Shown piece by piece: positions 12,238 to 25,840 of a DNA stretch of 64,000 nucleotides; position 1 is the stretch's first letter; each line of letters starts with the position of its first letter. Both the position numbers and the translations under genes were made by a program. The stretch lies in the NCBI GenBank assembly GCA_030549335.1, contig CM060197.1, forward strand, positions 46,961,654 through 47,025,653. Direction: 5' to 3'. Below the pieces are notes generated by a model, which was not told where the DNA came from, searched no databases, and saw only the letters and a list, made by a program, of their open reading frames with translations. Source of the stretch: Pontederia crassipes (Eukaryota > Streptophyta > Magnoliopsida > Commelinales > Pontederiaceae).

Positions 12238-14750
12238 TGATAGTGATATTGAGGAGTATAGTGATAACTTGCTGATTTTGGGATCAAATTTTAGATTTTT
12301 CAATTTTTGATTTAACTCCCTAATTCACTTTCTTCTGCAAGTATACAGATCAATTGTAGTCTATCCAAATGCCATATCCATAGTGATTTGAAGCCTAAGA
12401 CTCTCTAAACAATCTAGATTAGCCTTAACTAAAGTTAAAAATCCAAGAAATTAAAGGAAAGTGAAAACCGATTTCTATAAATGGCTAAAATGATAACTGT
12501 TTTTTGATTTTTGAAAAATTATCAAAACTGAATTGTAAATGCTGAACTAGAGGCTTAAAGGGTTTAACTATCAATGAGGAAAGTTCTCCTAAGAGTTAGA
12601 GTTCATCTAATTTAATTATGGATGAAATGGAACAAGTTATCAATATGTATCACTTCTAATTCAATTTGGAAATGGGCTGTTATCACAACATAATAAACCA
12701 GGACTAATTATCATATTTTCATATGATTGATTAGCTAAGTTATCAATATTTTCATATGATTGATTAGCTAAGTTGGTCCATCTCTGAACAGCAAGAAAAC
12801 CTTAAGTACACATCTCAGTGATTAAATGAAATCAGGGACTTAACAATAACAAAGCAGATTCCACATATTTTAGGAAATCAACAATCAGAAAATTCAAAAA
12901 TCAGCACCTAACAAACATTGGAATTCAGCACATGTCACTCATTGGAATTCAGACTTGCAATTGCTCTTTGGTTCATCTCTGAACAACAAAGTATCCCTAG
13001 GATTCACTTCTCAGTGATTTAATGAGATCAAGAATTTACAACAGTAAAACAGAACCAAAGATTCAGAAAATCAGATTTTACAAATCAGAAATTAGCAAGT
13101 GAAATTATTGCAATAATTCGGGGTTGCAACCTTAGAAACATAATTGCCTCTTGATTCATTTCTGAACAAGGATGAAACCATAAGAAACCTCTCAGTTATC
13201 AATTTAATTAGGGCTCCACAACGATGAAAGCAAAATTGAACAATTCAGAAATTAGAAATCAAGAAAATTAGAATTCAGAATTCAGGAAATCAGATTTCTA
13301 GTTAGGATTGAATCTAAAAATTTGGCATTGATTCTTGATTCATTTTTGAACAAAGAATAAATCAAATGACAACTTCTCAGTTATAGATACAAATAGGATC
13401 TTACAATGATAGAATTAGATTCATATAAACACAAAAAATCAGAAATTAGAATTAAAATCAGTTCAGAAAATCAGGCTTGTCTATATCCATCCACAATTAA
13501 TATAGACTACTACCCTATCCTAGGAGACATGTGTTTTAGCTCCTCATAATTACAAAAATAGATACACAATAGAATGAAGAATAGAAGCCAATCATCCTGG
13601 CTTGAGGGCTGTTGACAGAAATCAGCTCTACTTCAGCTCCTTCCAGCTCCAATCAGCTCCCTCCTTTGCAATGGCCGGCCTACCCCCCTGATTCCTTAGG
13701 GTTTTCAGCTTATATATGACTTCCTTCCACCCTTATATCAGCATCGATTTCATAGCCCCTGATGTGAGCCACATGTCCAGGTCCTGAAATTTCAGCTGCT
13801 GTGACAGCTTTTGGACAGCAAAAAGTAGGTGCTCCCTCCTCCTTTTTCTCCTTTGTGCAGCCCTATTTCCCTGCTAGAAGGGCCAAAACAGCAAGCATCA
13901 AAGTCTTCTAATAATATATAAACAAATAAGAATTAAAACAGCAAGTAATGTCAACTGAATTATCAAATGGGGTTTAGTGTTGTGCATAATTGAAAACCAA
14001 AATAAAAAATAATAGTTTGGAGACCCGGAATGATAACTTTGCACTACATCATGAAAATCGTCCAAATAAAAGTGGTTCAAGGCATTAAAGACATCAAAGG
14101 GATTAATATGGCAAGTGAATGAGGTCAGAAATCAAATATAGATAGGATTTCATAGTATTGATAACTTGGTGACCCGGAAATGATAACTTGTTGCCATAAA
14201 AATGATAACTTGTCATAACTTTGGTTGTGGTTATCCAAATGTGATCAAATTTGAACAGCAATGAGTTAAGACAGTAATTTAATGATTGCTTAATGCCTTT
14301 GTGCAGAATTGATAGTTTTGCATATCAAAATGACAGTTGTGCCCTTAAACGATAACTTGACACTAAAAAATGATAACTTATGAAATGGAGTGATAACCTT
14401 GCACAAATTGAAATATGGTCATCCAAATATGAATAATTCATTATGGCAAGGGATTTAGAGCAAAATAATTAATGAAAATCAGCTCAATTAAAATAATGAT
14501 AACTTTGTACATTTGAGTGATAACTTGCCCTAAAAATGATAACTTGACATAGAATTGAAATATTTATGAATTTTAGCAATTCAGAACCTTTATGCACATG
14601 GAATTAGGTATAAAATGAGAAAGATCAACTAGTTATCACAATCCTTGCATTCCAAACATAATTGGTCAAAAGTTAGGCAATTTGAGGGCTCGATATGGGT
14701 GAAATGCATCTAAAATGGGTTAAAAACCTATTGTGATCAACTAGTGATCA
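12238..14750 (-). repeat. 3' LTR of Athila element
   Basis: 2.5 kb, ending at the purine tract side at 14750. It carries four imperfect units of about 185 bp near 12776-13500 and a cluster of GATAACTT motifs near 14030-14550. Partner of 21805-24624. Confidence 0.9.
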
Positions 14751-16268
14751 AACTCCCCCAAGCTTAGCCTTTTGCTTGTCCTCAAGCAAAACATTCAGAA
14801 ATTAAGGACAAACTTGAATTAACAGTCCACAAATGAATTAAAAATCAACTGAATTAAGTCCAATGAGTTTCTCACTTTGCCAATACTCCATCCCATTCTT
14901 TCCAATTCCCAAATTCTAGCTGAGGAGTCACAGAGGCTAAAGCAAATTTAAGCCATGGAAGAAGTACTAGCAATAACAAGTTTGAATTTCAGGGATTGTC
15001 AACTTTACAAATGAGTTGAACTACAAATTCCTTCATGAACAGATTTTTCACTGCTTAAATAGTTTAACTACCTAATTTTTATTCGTGAAAATGCAAGTAA
15101 ACAGGTCAAGACCTGATTTTTATTCATGCTGATCACAGGATAAAAATCTTGACTTTATTCAGGAGAGGTTCCTTTTTAGAATTTCACTCTCTTTATTTAT
15201 GCATGCATGTAATGCAAAATGCAACTTTTCATTCTTTCTTTTCTCCATTTGTCTTTTTTTATTCTGTTCATGAAGAGAGCAATAGTTCAAACTCAAGTAA
15301 GGTTTAGATCTCTTTGTTCAAAAAGTCAAGTTTTTCTATTTAACATGGCAGCAAGAGCCTTGACTCCTTTTTAGACATCTTCTACTTTCCATTTAATCCA
15401 TGAATGTCAGCTAGTGTTACCTACAAAAAGAAAAATTTTCAACTGAAAATTAATTCAAATGCATCTGAATTGATAATGTCAATTAAAGCAACAAGACTAT
15501 TGTCCAAGTTGGCCACTTTGTATTGGAGTGTACCAACTGTCATAATGAAGTATTTTACTCATTTTAGAGTTAGAATGAGTGCAGGAATTGAATTGAGTCC
15601 AAAAAATGATAACCAGTGATAACCGAGTGAATATGAGTGATAACTTATTTAAACAATGATAACCTGGTGGTAAATGGTGATATAAATATTAAAGTAGATT
15701 GAAAACACAGTGTAAAGGTTAGAAAAGCACCAGGTTTCCTCCCTCAAACTTATTCTCAGCACTGTCCACAGTGATGAAAATTAAGGCAAGGGAGAGGGTT
15801 GGGAGGGTATCAAAGATGGAATTTGTGCAATTGATCTCTTCCGGTTCTTGCATCTCAATCAGGGTCTTTGGGTAATCCATTCTTCATAAATTGCAACTAA
15901 TCCTGTAGAGAAGTAGGGGATATGAAGTATTCAATATCAGAATTTTAGGGTGGATAATTCAATGAAATGCCTTGAAATTCACTGAAATTCAGCAAAGATG
16001 GATTGAGATAACTGATATGAATGATTATTCAGATGTTAATATGTTAATATGCATGAGGAAAAAGTTAATATCAGTTATCATTAGGATTTCAATGAGAAAA
16101 ATAAAAAATGAGGGTAGGGGTGCTCCCTAATTGTCAATTTGTGGATTGATCTGATTCCTCCTTGATTTATTCCTGCAAAATAGAAAAATTAAGTGTAAAA
16201 TGGCTTGGGTTACCTCCCCAAAAGTGCCCTACTTTAGTGTCTTAGTCTAGACATTTTTCCACTTAAAT

Positions 16269-19200
16269 TCAACTAGGCAAATTTGGCAAATCTTGCAAAT
16301 TCAGCACCTCCTTAGTTGAATCTAGAGCTGTGGGGTTATATAGCTTCAACCTCTGTCCATTGATCTTGAATATATCATCCTTATCATTCAGAAGGTCCAC
16401 AGCTCCATAGGGATAAACCTTGTGGACTTTGAAAGGTCCACTCCACCTTGATTTCAACTTTCCAGGGAATAATTTCAGCCTTGAATTGTATAATATTACA
16501 AGGTCTCCAACCTTGAATTCTTTCTTCAAATTCTGCTATCATGTCATCTTTTGATTCTCTCCTTGTAGAATTCTGAATTGTGGTAGGCATTTAGCCTAAT
16601 TTCATCTAACTCATTAATTTGTAGAAGCCTCTTTTGTCCACAAGCATACATATCAAAATTTAGTGTATTGACTGCCCAATAGGCCTTATGTTTTAACTCA
16701 ATTGGTAGATGACATGTCTTTCCATAAACCAATTTGTAAGGAGAGGTACCTATTGGAGTTTTATAGGTTGTCCTATATGCCCAAAATGCCTCATTTAGTC
16801 TCAAATTCCAATATTTTCTAGTCAAGAAAACTATTTTCTCCAATATGACATTGATTTCCCTATTTGAAATTTCTGCTTGGCCATTTGTTTGAGGGTGATA
16901 TGTTGTTGAGACCTTATCTTAACTCCATACTTGTTTAGAAGTTTCTCAAAACACTTTTCAATGAAGTGGCTCCCTCCATCACTTATGACTACCTTTGGAA
17001 TTTCAAATCTTGGAAAGATTATCTCCTTGAAAAACTTGATAACAGCCCTGGAATCTGCAGCTGTAGTTGGAATTGCCTCTATCCATTTGGATACATAGTC
17101 AACAACAAGTAGTATAAATTTGTATCCAAAGGAGCTAGGGAATGGTCATATGTAATCAATGCCCCATACATCAAATATTTCAACATTTAAGATCCCATTT
17201 TGAGGCATTTTATTTCTCCTTGAAATAGAACCTGCCCTTTGACATTCATCACAGCTCTTCACATACAAATAAGCATATTTGAACAAGGAAGGCCAATAGA
17301 AACCAGATTGTAAAACATTGGCAACAGTCTTTTGAGTAGCTCCATGTCCACCATATGGAGATGAGTGGCATTCATACAGAATTAATTTGAATTCAGCTTC
17401 GGATACACACCTCCTGAAAATGCCATCAGGGACTTCTTGAATAGGAGGGGATCATCCCAATAGAAGTCCATCAAGTCATGGAAGAACTTTTTCTTCTGTT
17501 GATAGGAGAAGTCAGAAGGAATGATTCCACATGCCAAGTAATTTACAATGTCAGCATACCAAGGAGTAGGGATAACTGATATGGCCATTAGAAAATCATC
17601 AGGGAAGGAGTCATTGATGGGGAGTGATGGAGAATCCTGAATTTCTTCCATCCTTGACAAATGGTCAGCAACTAAGTTTTCTGTCCCTCTTTTATCCCTG
17701 ATTTCAACATCAAACTCTTGAAGCAATAGGATCCATCTTATGAGCCTTGGTTTTGATTCTTTCTTACTAATCAGGTGCCTCACTGCTTGGTGGTCAGTAA
17801 ATACAATCACCTTGGATCCAATTAAATAAGATATGAACTTATCAAATGCAAACACCACTGTCAACAATTCTTTTTCAGTGGTAGCATAGTTGATTTGAGC
17901 ATCATCTAGTGTTTTGCTAGCATAGCAAATGACATCATATTTCTTCTCCTTGGTTTGCCCCAACACTGCCTCTACTGCTTGATCAGAGGCATCACACATA
18001 ATTTCAAATGAAAGAGACCAATCTGGTGGCTAAACTATAGGGGCTGAGATGAGAGCTTCTTTCAGCTGCTTGAAGGCCTTCATGCACTCTTCATCAAAAT
18101 TAAACTCAACATCCTTTGCTAGCAACTTGGTAAGAGACCTGGTTATCATTGAGAAATTCTTGATAAACCTCCTATAGAAGTCTGCATGCCTCAAAAAGCT
18201 CCTTACTGCCTTCACATTTGTGGGTGGTGACAACTTTTCAATTGCTTCAATTTTGGCCTTATGCATCTCAATTCCTCTACTTGAGACAATATGTCCTAGG
18301 ACAACCCCTTCTTGGACCATAAAATGACACTTCTCCCAATTGAGGATCAAGTTGGACTCTCTACATTTTTGTAGCACCTTGGTCAAATTTTCTAGGCAAC
18401 TTTCAAAAGAGTCTCCATACACTAAAAAATCATCCATGAAGACCTCCATAATTTCTTCAATGAAATCTGAGAAGATTGACATCATGCATCTTTGAAAGGT
18501 GACAGGTGCATTACATAGGCCAAATGGCATCCTTCTATAAGCAAATGTCCCATATGGACATGTGAAAGTGGTCTTGTGTTGATCTTGAGGATGAATTGGG
18601 ATTTGAAGAAATCCTAAATAGCCATCTAGACAATAAAAGTGGGAGTGCTTTGTTCAATTTTCTAAAATCAATACACATCTTCCATCCTGTAACTGTCCTG
18701 GTGGATATCAATTCATTTGAATCAGATTTGACTACTGTAATGCCTCCTTTCTTTGGCACCACCTGCACAGGGCTCACCCATTCACTATCTGAAATGGAAT
18801 ATATGATTCCAACATTTAACAATTATAGCACCTCCTTGACAACCTCCTTCATTACTGGATTGAGTCTTCTTTGGCCTTTAATAGAGGATTTGTAGCTGTC
18901 CTCCATAAGGATCTCATGCATGCAAATTGAGGGATTAATATCCTTAATGTCTTCAATAGAATAGTCTATTACCTCCTTGTACAACTTCAATCTTTTCAGC
19001 AACTCTTCAACTTGATCTTTGGGCAAATTGGCATTGATAATAACAGGAAATGTGGAATTCTCTCCCAATAATTCATACTTCAGATTGCTAGGGAGAGGCT
19101 TGAGCTCCAATTTAGAGGGATTTTCTTTAGCTGAATTAGTTTGGAGCTCACTAGTGATAACTTGTTGAACTTCATTTTGATCTATTGAATTTTCCACTGA

Positions 19201-19977
19201 TTTTGAAGAATTTAGTACTGATTGATATACCTTAGCCTCTGAATCTTCTAATTCCTTCAAATGATCAAACATTAGGCACCTTTGCAATGGATCTTCAATA
19301 GAAATTATAGCAGAAATTTGCTGAACAACTTGATCTAGCTGCCCTTCTTCAAAATCATTTTTCTAAAAATTAGGCCTACTGATAACTTGTGCCAAATTAA
19401 ATTTTATCTTATCCTCCCCAATTTGGAATGTCAATCTGCCCTCCTTGACATCTATCACAGCTCCTACAGTGGCTAAGAAGGGCCTCCCTAGAAGAATAGG
19501 GGTATTCAAGTCTTCATCCATGTCAAGTACTACAAAGTCTATTGGTATATAAAATTTTTCAACTTTGAGGGGTATGTCTTCAATAATTCCACGTGGGTAC
19601 TTGATGAATCTATCTGCCAGCTGCAAGGACATGTTGGTAGGCTTCATGTCTCCAACTTATAGCTTCCTACAAAGTGAAAGAGGGATGACACTCACTGATG
19701 CACCCAAATCACACATTGCTCTTTGAATTTTCCTATTTTCAATTTCACAATGGATTGAGAAGCTTCTTGAGTCATTTAACTTGGGTGGCAACTTATTTTG
19801 GATGATTGCAGAAGCTTCCTCAGTCAAGGCAATGGTTTCATGTTCCATAATTCTTCTCTTCTTGGTCAAAATCTCCTTAAAAAACTTAGCATATGAAGGC
19901 ATCTCCTGAATTGCCTCTACAAATGGCACACTGATATACAACTTCTTCAGAATTTCAAGGAATCTTTCATACTGCAT
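16269..19977 (-). pseudogene. Fossil pol region of the Athila element
   Basis: In coding order: protease (CDLGASVSVIP near 19700), Gypsy reverse transcriptase (MPFGLCNAPVTFQRCM, FMDDFLVYG, 18530-18400), RNase H beginning [15 protein letters not shown] (17999), the RT-RH tail with [10 protein letters not shown] and LVADHLSR, then the integrase with a CDEC zinc-finger half near 17240-17260, and a C-terminal domain ([20 protein letters not shown], about 16520). RNase H before integrase is diagnostic of Gypsy, and the wording is Athila. The region is broken in several places. Confidence 0.88.
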
Positions 19978-20188
19978 ACTGCTGATCCTGCCTTGCCTTG
20001 ATTAACCTTTGAGAGAAAGGTACTTTGTCAAAGATTCTGACCCTAGCTTCACTTTAAGGACCCTTGTTCTGATTTTCCATCACAACTCCCTCATTTGTCT
20101 CTTCTGCAAGCCTTAATCTTGTGCTTAGTTCAGCTGAGTTATCCTCAACATTCCTCATTGGTTCTTCTATAAATTTTCCACTCCTGAG

Positions 20189-21707
20189 CTAGATAGCTTG
20201 GACTTGCTCTTTGGGGTTCATTTTTTGTTGTCCAGGGAGAAACATAGATGGCCTAGTTGAGGTACTAGCTTGTTGAGCAATCTGATTTCTAAGGATCTTT
20301 TGATGGGCACTCAAAGCCTCATATTCAGAAGTTAATTTCTGCATTGTCTCCTCTTGCTTTTCCTGCTTCTTCATAATTTGTTGCAACATTTCCTCCATCT
20401 TTGACATTTGAGGGGCTTGAACTTGAGGCCAATGGTGGTCTTTGCATTTGAGCTTTTGGAGGCTGATATGGTGGTGGTTGGTTCCTTGGCAAAATCTTTG
20501 ATTGCCAATTGGAATTCTGCATAGGTGTCCCTTGGTAGTGATTGGCCTTGTAGGAGAGGTAAGGATGATTTCTGTTTTCTGGAGTGTAGAATTCAGCAGG
20601 GGGTTTGACTTCATAATTTTCCACAGTATTTACTTGGTCTATGGCTTGCTCATGTTGCTGCATAATAAGGTTGCAAGTTTCAGTGATATGGCCCTGATTT
20701 CCACACGCATCACACCTTGATTCAGAATTGGAAGTTTTGTTGACATCAGGTGACAAATTCAGCTTCTCCAATGCCCTTTGCAAGCTTTGTTCAATCTGGA
20801 CAACAATGTTGTTGACTTGATTCTCATTGGATGGCATCTTTGTCCTGTCATGTGTAAGGAAATGATGGTTCTTGGCCATGTTCTCAATTAATTGGTAAGC
20901 TTCATCAATGTTTCTTGATGCAAATATCTCTCCTGCAGCTATATCCAATGCAACCTTACTGGGGTAGTTCAATCCTTTGTGAAAATAGTTGACTAATTGC
21001 CACATTTCAAAGTCATGATGTGGACAAGCCCTCAGCAAGCCTTGGAGTCTTTGTCACGCATCACATATATTCTCTTGATCCAATTGATAGAACCTCATAA
21101 TCTGATCTCTGTAATTATCAATTTTGCTAGGTGGGAAGAATTCAGCTAGAAACAATTGAATTATGGATTTTCAAGTAGCCATCTCCTCAGGTTTGAGGGT
21201 CTTGTACCATATCTTTGCCTTGTCCTTGAGTGAGAAGGGGAATAACCTCATATAGACAACATCCATGGGTGTATTGTTGAAGTGAACTGTGCTGTAAATT
21301 TCCTTGAAATTATCCAAGTGTGAAGCTGGATCTTCATTCCCCAATCCAGCAAATTGGTATTGCCTTATCATTGTAACCAAAGCTGGATTCACTTCAAAAT
21401 TAGCAGCTGGTGCTAGGACTCCATTCCCTTATTGATTTCTGACATCACTAGGTGAATATCAATCCTTGAGTGTCCTTGGTGCAACCATTTTTACCTCCTC
21501 TTCTTCTTCTTCTTCTTAAAAAATTCTCCTTCTTGCCTCTAACCTTTGCAATCTTCTCCTTCTCAAGAATCTTCTTTCAGGTTCAGGATCTGATTGATAA
21601 TGGTCCTCTTGATTGTCCAAATCTTGCATAAATGAATTTAGAAGTATCAAATTCAGAAAAGAAAGAAAACTAGACAAAATTGGAAAATTGGGAATGATAA
21701 CTTGCAA
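20189..21707 (-). pseudogene. Fossil gag region of the Athila element
   Basis: It contains the Athila gag core near 21390-21170 (GLGNEDPASHLDNF, LFPFSLKDKAKIWY) and, further on, a short CX2C-type zinc knuckle (CDACGNQGH, about 20700) and a glutamine-rich tail with coiled-coil character near 20400-20300. It is broken. Confidence 0.82.
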
Positions 21708-21804
21708 AAACTGAAAATTGGGCTAAGTAATGGACTGAAAACTAATCTAAATTATATAAGTTAATCTAATTGACCTCAAATCCCTAGCAACGGCGCCAAA
21801 AACT

Positions 21805-24624
21805 TGATAGTGGTATTGAGGGGTATAGTGATAACTTGCTGATTTTGAGGTCAAATTTCAGATTTATCAATTTTTGATTTAACTCCCTAATTCACTTTCT
21901 TCTGCACGTATATAGATCAATTGTAGTCTACCCAAATATCGTATCCATAGTGACTTGAAGCCTAAGACTCCCTAAACAATCTATATTAGCCTCAACTAAA
22001 GTTAAAAAATCCAAGAAATTGAAGGAAAGTGAAAATCGATTTCTGTAAATGGCTAAAATGATAACTGTTTTTTGATTTTTGAAAAGTTATCAAAACTGAA
22101 TTGTAAATGTTGAGCTAGAGGCTCAAAGGTTTAGCTATCAATGAGGAAAGTTCTCCTAGGAGTTGGAGTTCATCTAATTTAATTATGGATGGAATGAAAC
22201 AAGTTATCAATATGTATCACTTCTAATTCAACTTGAAAATGGGCTGTTATCACAGCATAATAAACTAGGACTAATTATCATATTTTCATATGATTGATTA
22301 GCTAAGTTGGATTAGAAGAGGTCCTGACTGAAATCAAGTTAACATTAAAATCAAGATCAAGTCCCTTGCTGATTTTTAACAATTTAGTGAAATTTGAAAT
22401 GATAACAATCAATTTCACTTTGAAAATGAGGGGAATACTTCAATCAACTAAACAGGGATGAAATCTATCCAACATTAGTGCAAATGCTCCTTGATTTATC
22501 TCTAAACTATAAGAGGATTTTAAATCAGACTCTCAGCTGCAAATTCAAATGAAATCCACGTTTTCACTAAAGAGTTGGACAAAATCAGCACATAATTATA
22601 TATGGGAACTCAGCACATGCAATTGCTTCTTGGTCCATCTCTGAATAGCAAGAAAACCTTAAGTACACCTCTCAGTGATTAAATGAAATCAAGGGCTTAA
22701 TAATAACAAGACAGATTCCACATATTTCAGGAAATCAGCAACCAAAAAATTCAGAAATCAACACCTAACAAACATTGGAATTCAGCACATGTCACTCATT
22801 GAAATTCAGACTTGCCATTGCTCTTTGGTTCATCTCTAAACAACAAAGTATCCATAGGATTCACTTTTCAGTGATTTAATGAGATCAAGAATTTATAACA
22901 ACAAAACAGAATCCAAAGATTCAGGAGATCAGATTTTACAAATCAGAAATCAGCAAGTGAAATGTTTGCAATAATTCAGGGGTTGAAACCTTAGAAACAT
23001 CATTGCCTCTCGATTCATTTCTGAACAAGGATGAAATCATAAAAAATCTCTCAGTTATCAATTTAATTAGGGCTCCACAATGATGAAAACAAAATTGAAC
23101 AATTCAGAAATTATAAATCAAGAAAATCATAATTCAAAATTTAGGAAATCAAATTTCTAGTTAGGATTGAATCTAGAAACCTGGCATTGATTCTTGATTC
23201 ATTTTTGAACAAAGAATAGATCAAATAGATACAAATAGGATCTTACAATGATAGAATCAGATTCATATAAACACAAAAAATAAAAAATCAGAATTGAAAT
23301 CAGTTTAGGAAATCAGACTTGTCTATATCCATCCACAATTAATCTAGACTACTACCCTATCCTAGGAGACAAGTGATTTAGCTTCTCATAATTACAGAAT
23401 TAGATACATAATAGAATGAAGAATAGAAGCAAATCATCCTGGCTTGAGGGCTGTTGACAGAAATCAGCTCTGGTTCAGCTCCTTCCAGCTCCAATCAGCT
23501 CCCTCCTTTGCAATGGCCGGCCTACCCCCCTGATTCCTTAGGGTTTTTAGCTTATATATGACTTCCTTCCACCCTTAGATCAGCATCAAATTGTTCCATA
23601 GCCCCTGATGTGAGCCACCTGTACATGTCCTGAAATTCCAGCTGCTGTGACAACTTTTGGACAGCAAAAAGTAGGTGCTCCCACCCCCCCCCCCCCCCCC
23701 CCCCCCCCCCCCTTTTCTTTTTCTCCTTTGTGCAGCCCTATTTCCCTGTTAGAAGGGCCAAAATAGCAAATATCAAAGTCTTCTAATAAGATATAAACAA
23801 ATAAGGATTAAAACAGTAAGTAATGTCAGCTCAATTATCAAATGGATTCGGTGTTGTGTAGAATTGAAAACCAAAATAAAAAATAATAGTTTGGAGGCCC
23901 GGAATGATAATTTTGCACTACATCATGAAAATCGTCCAAAAAAAGGTAGTTCAAGACATTAAAGACATCAAAGTAATTAATATGGCAAGTGAATGAGGTC
24001 AGAAATCAAATGTAGATAGGATTTCATAGTATTGATAACTTGGTGTCCCAGAAATGATAACTTGTTGCCATAAAAATGATAACTTGTCATAATTTTAGTT
24101 GTGCTTATCCAAATATGATCAAATTTGAACAACAATGAGTTAAGACAGTAATTTAATGATTGCTTAATGCTTTTGTGCAGAATTAATAGTTTTGCATATC
24201 AAAATGATAATTTTGCCCTTAAATGATAACTTGACACTAAAAAATCATAACTTATGAAATGGAGTGATAACCTTGCGCAAATTGAAATATGGTCATCCAA
24301 ATATGAATAATTCATGATGGCAAGGGATTTAGAACAAAATAATCACTGGAAATTAGCTCAATTAAAATAATGATAACTTTGCACATTGGAGTGATAACTT
24401 GCCCTAAAAATGATAAATTGGCATAGAATTGAAATATTTATGTATTTTAGCAATTCAGAACCTCTATGCACATGGAATTAGGTATAAAATGAGAAAAATC
24501 AATTAGTTATCACAATCCTTGCATTCCAAACATAATTGGCCAAAAGTTAGGTAATTTGAGGGCTCGATATGGGTGAAATGCATCTAAAATAGGATAAAAA
24601 TCTATTGTGATCAGCTAGTGATCA
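21805..24624 (-). repeat. 5' LTR of Athila element
   Basis: 2.8 kb, next to the primer-binding site. It carries five imperfect ~185-bp units (about 22490-23330), the GATAACTT cluster (about 23900-24420) and a 29-base C run at 23684-23712. Confidence 0.9.
23684..23712. repeat. Poly-C run
   Basis: 29 consecutive C inside the right Athila LTR. The matching place in the left LTR (about 13835) reads CTCCCTCCTCC instead. Its length may be unreliable in assembly. Confidence 0.9.
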
Positions 24625-24629
24625 TTTAC

Positions 24630-25840
24630 TAAACTAATTTCATAGACTAATAAAAGATAACATGATTTGGGTAAAGGAATTGCAAAAAATAAAATAATAA
24701 AAAAATTCAATACTAAAGCTAAACTAATTTTTTGATATCTTGGATCCTTAGGATGGATTAAAATAATTAAGAATTAAACTTGTTTTGCTTCTGTAGAAAT
24801 TGATTTATTCCAAAGATACTTAGGTTCAACTTTTAGATGGATTAAGATTGACTAAAGTATGATCTCACTAACCAAGTAAATTAGCTATCCTTAATCCTAA
24901 TAAGTTGATAATACTCCATGCGGCTCTACTCTCAAACCTACTAGATTAAAATGTTGAGTTGTGATTCCTACACTACAAAACCGCTTACCCGTGTCAACTT
25001 GGCAGACGACACAATCTAATATTTTACCCGGCTCTATTAGATAGCAACATGAATTGCTTAACATAAAATTATGAATTAATAAATTGATCACACTGACCAA
25101 TTAATAATCAACTAATAATTCAAATAAAACTAATTAAAATTCTTAAGAAGAACAATCATGTTCTTAAAAGTTAAACAAACTATATTCAATACCAAAGAAA
25201 GGTTCACAAGTTCTCTTAACAATAAAACTTTTACAAACTAAAATTTGAAAGATATAAACTAATCTAAATTATCCAAATTACAAAATAAAAAAAGATAAAA
25301 CTTTAAAGAATAATAATGAATCCCAACATGAATTAAAACTAAAAGTACTCTTTGGAACAAATTGATAAATTGTCGCACGATCCTCGCCTGGTGTGTATCA
25401 CGCAGAAATCTTCTCATTTTGTTCTTCAAATCACATCCATATTTTGTACTTCAATGCACAGGATGCAAGCCCTAGCATCCTGACAATAGTCTAAACACTT
25501 GGGTTAGAAATGGTTTTTTACGGCTTGTGATGGTAATTTGACGATCCTTATAGTGTCCGATTTAGAGTAAAATAGTGGATTTTACGGCCCGTCAAAGGCT
25601 GATCACGGTCATGCCTCAGGTAATTTTCAGGCGTGAAGAAATACATTTTAATAGCTGATTCCAGTGACTTCACGACCTCTATCATGACTCTCCTATGACA
25701 GCGAAATTTCAGCCCTAGATAGCTTCATTGTTTTCCATTTTCTACCTCCATTTTAACTCTGATTTGAACGTGATTTTCTCCGTTGGTTTTGTAATTTAGT
25801 TTTCTTACATGCTAGGCAATAAAACACAATATTTTCATAT
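24630..25840 (-). repeat. Middle piece of the old split Gypsy-type LTR
   Basis: This is the 1.2-kb sequence between the Athila insertion and the solo LTR. It is AT-rich, with no gene recognised. Its continuity with 12133-12237 and 28444-28563 is inferred from the target duplications of the two inserted elements. Confidence 0.55.

Larger units (their letters stand above)
12238..24624 (-). mobile_element. Athila-lineage Ty3/Gypsy retrotransposon, both LTRs present, broken
   Basis: LTRs at 12238-14750 and 21805-24624. In element orientation they start TGATCACTAG and end CACTATCA. The flanks TTAAC (12233-12237) and TTTAC (24625-24629) are a likely decayed 5-bp target duplication. The primer site TGGCGCCGTTGCTAGGGA (tRNA-Asp type, minus strand, about 21781-21798) adjoins the right LTR, and a purine tract AAGCTTGGGGGAG adjoins the left one. 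Parts on the minus strand, right to left: gag (about 21700-20190), protease (about 19980-19360), reverse transcriptase (about 18820-18030), RNase H (about 18000-17650), and integrase with zinc finger and C-terminal domain (about 17290-16270). About 1.5 kb without coding capacity (14751-16268) replaces the env-like region some Athilas carry. There are roughly a dozen breaks. The LTRs have clearly diverged, so it is a fossil several million years old. Confidence 0.92.

Noticed and set aside
12776-13530. Regular repeats considered as a CRISPR-like array
   Set aside because: Units are about 185 bp and imperfect throughout, lie in an LTR, and the genome is a plant's.
14751-16268. Possible env-like gene between Athila pol and its LTR
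   Set aside because: No reading longer than about 70 codons and no recognisable domain; treated as noncoding element sequence.
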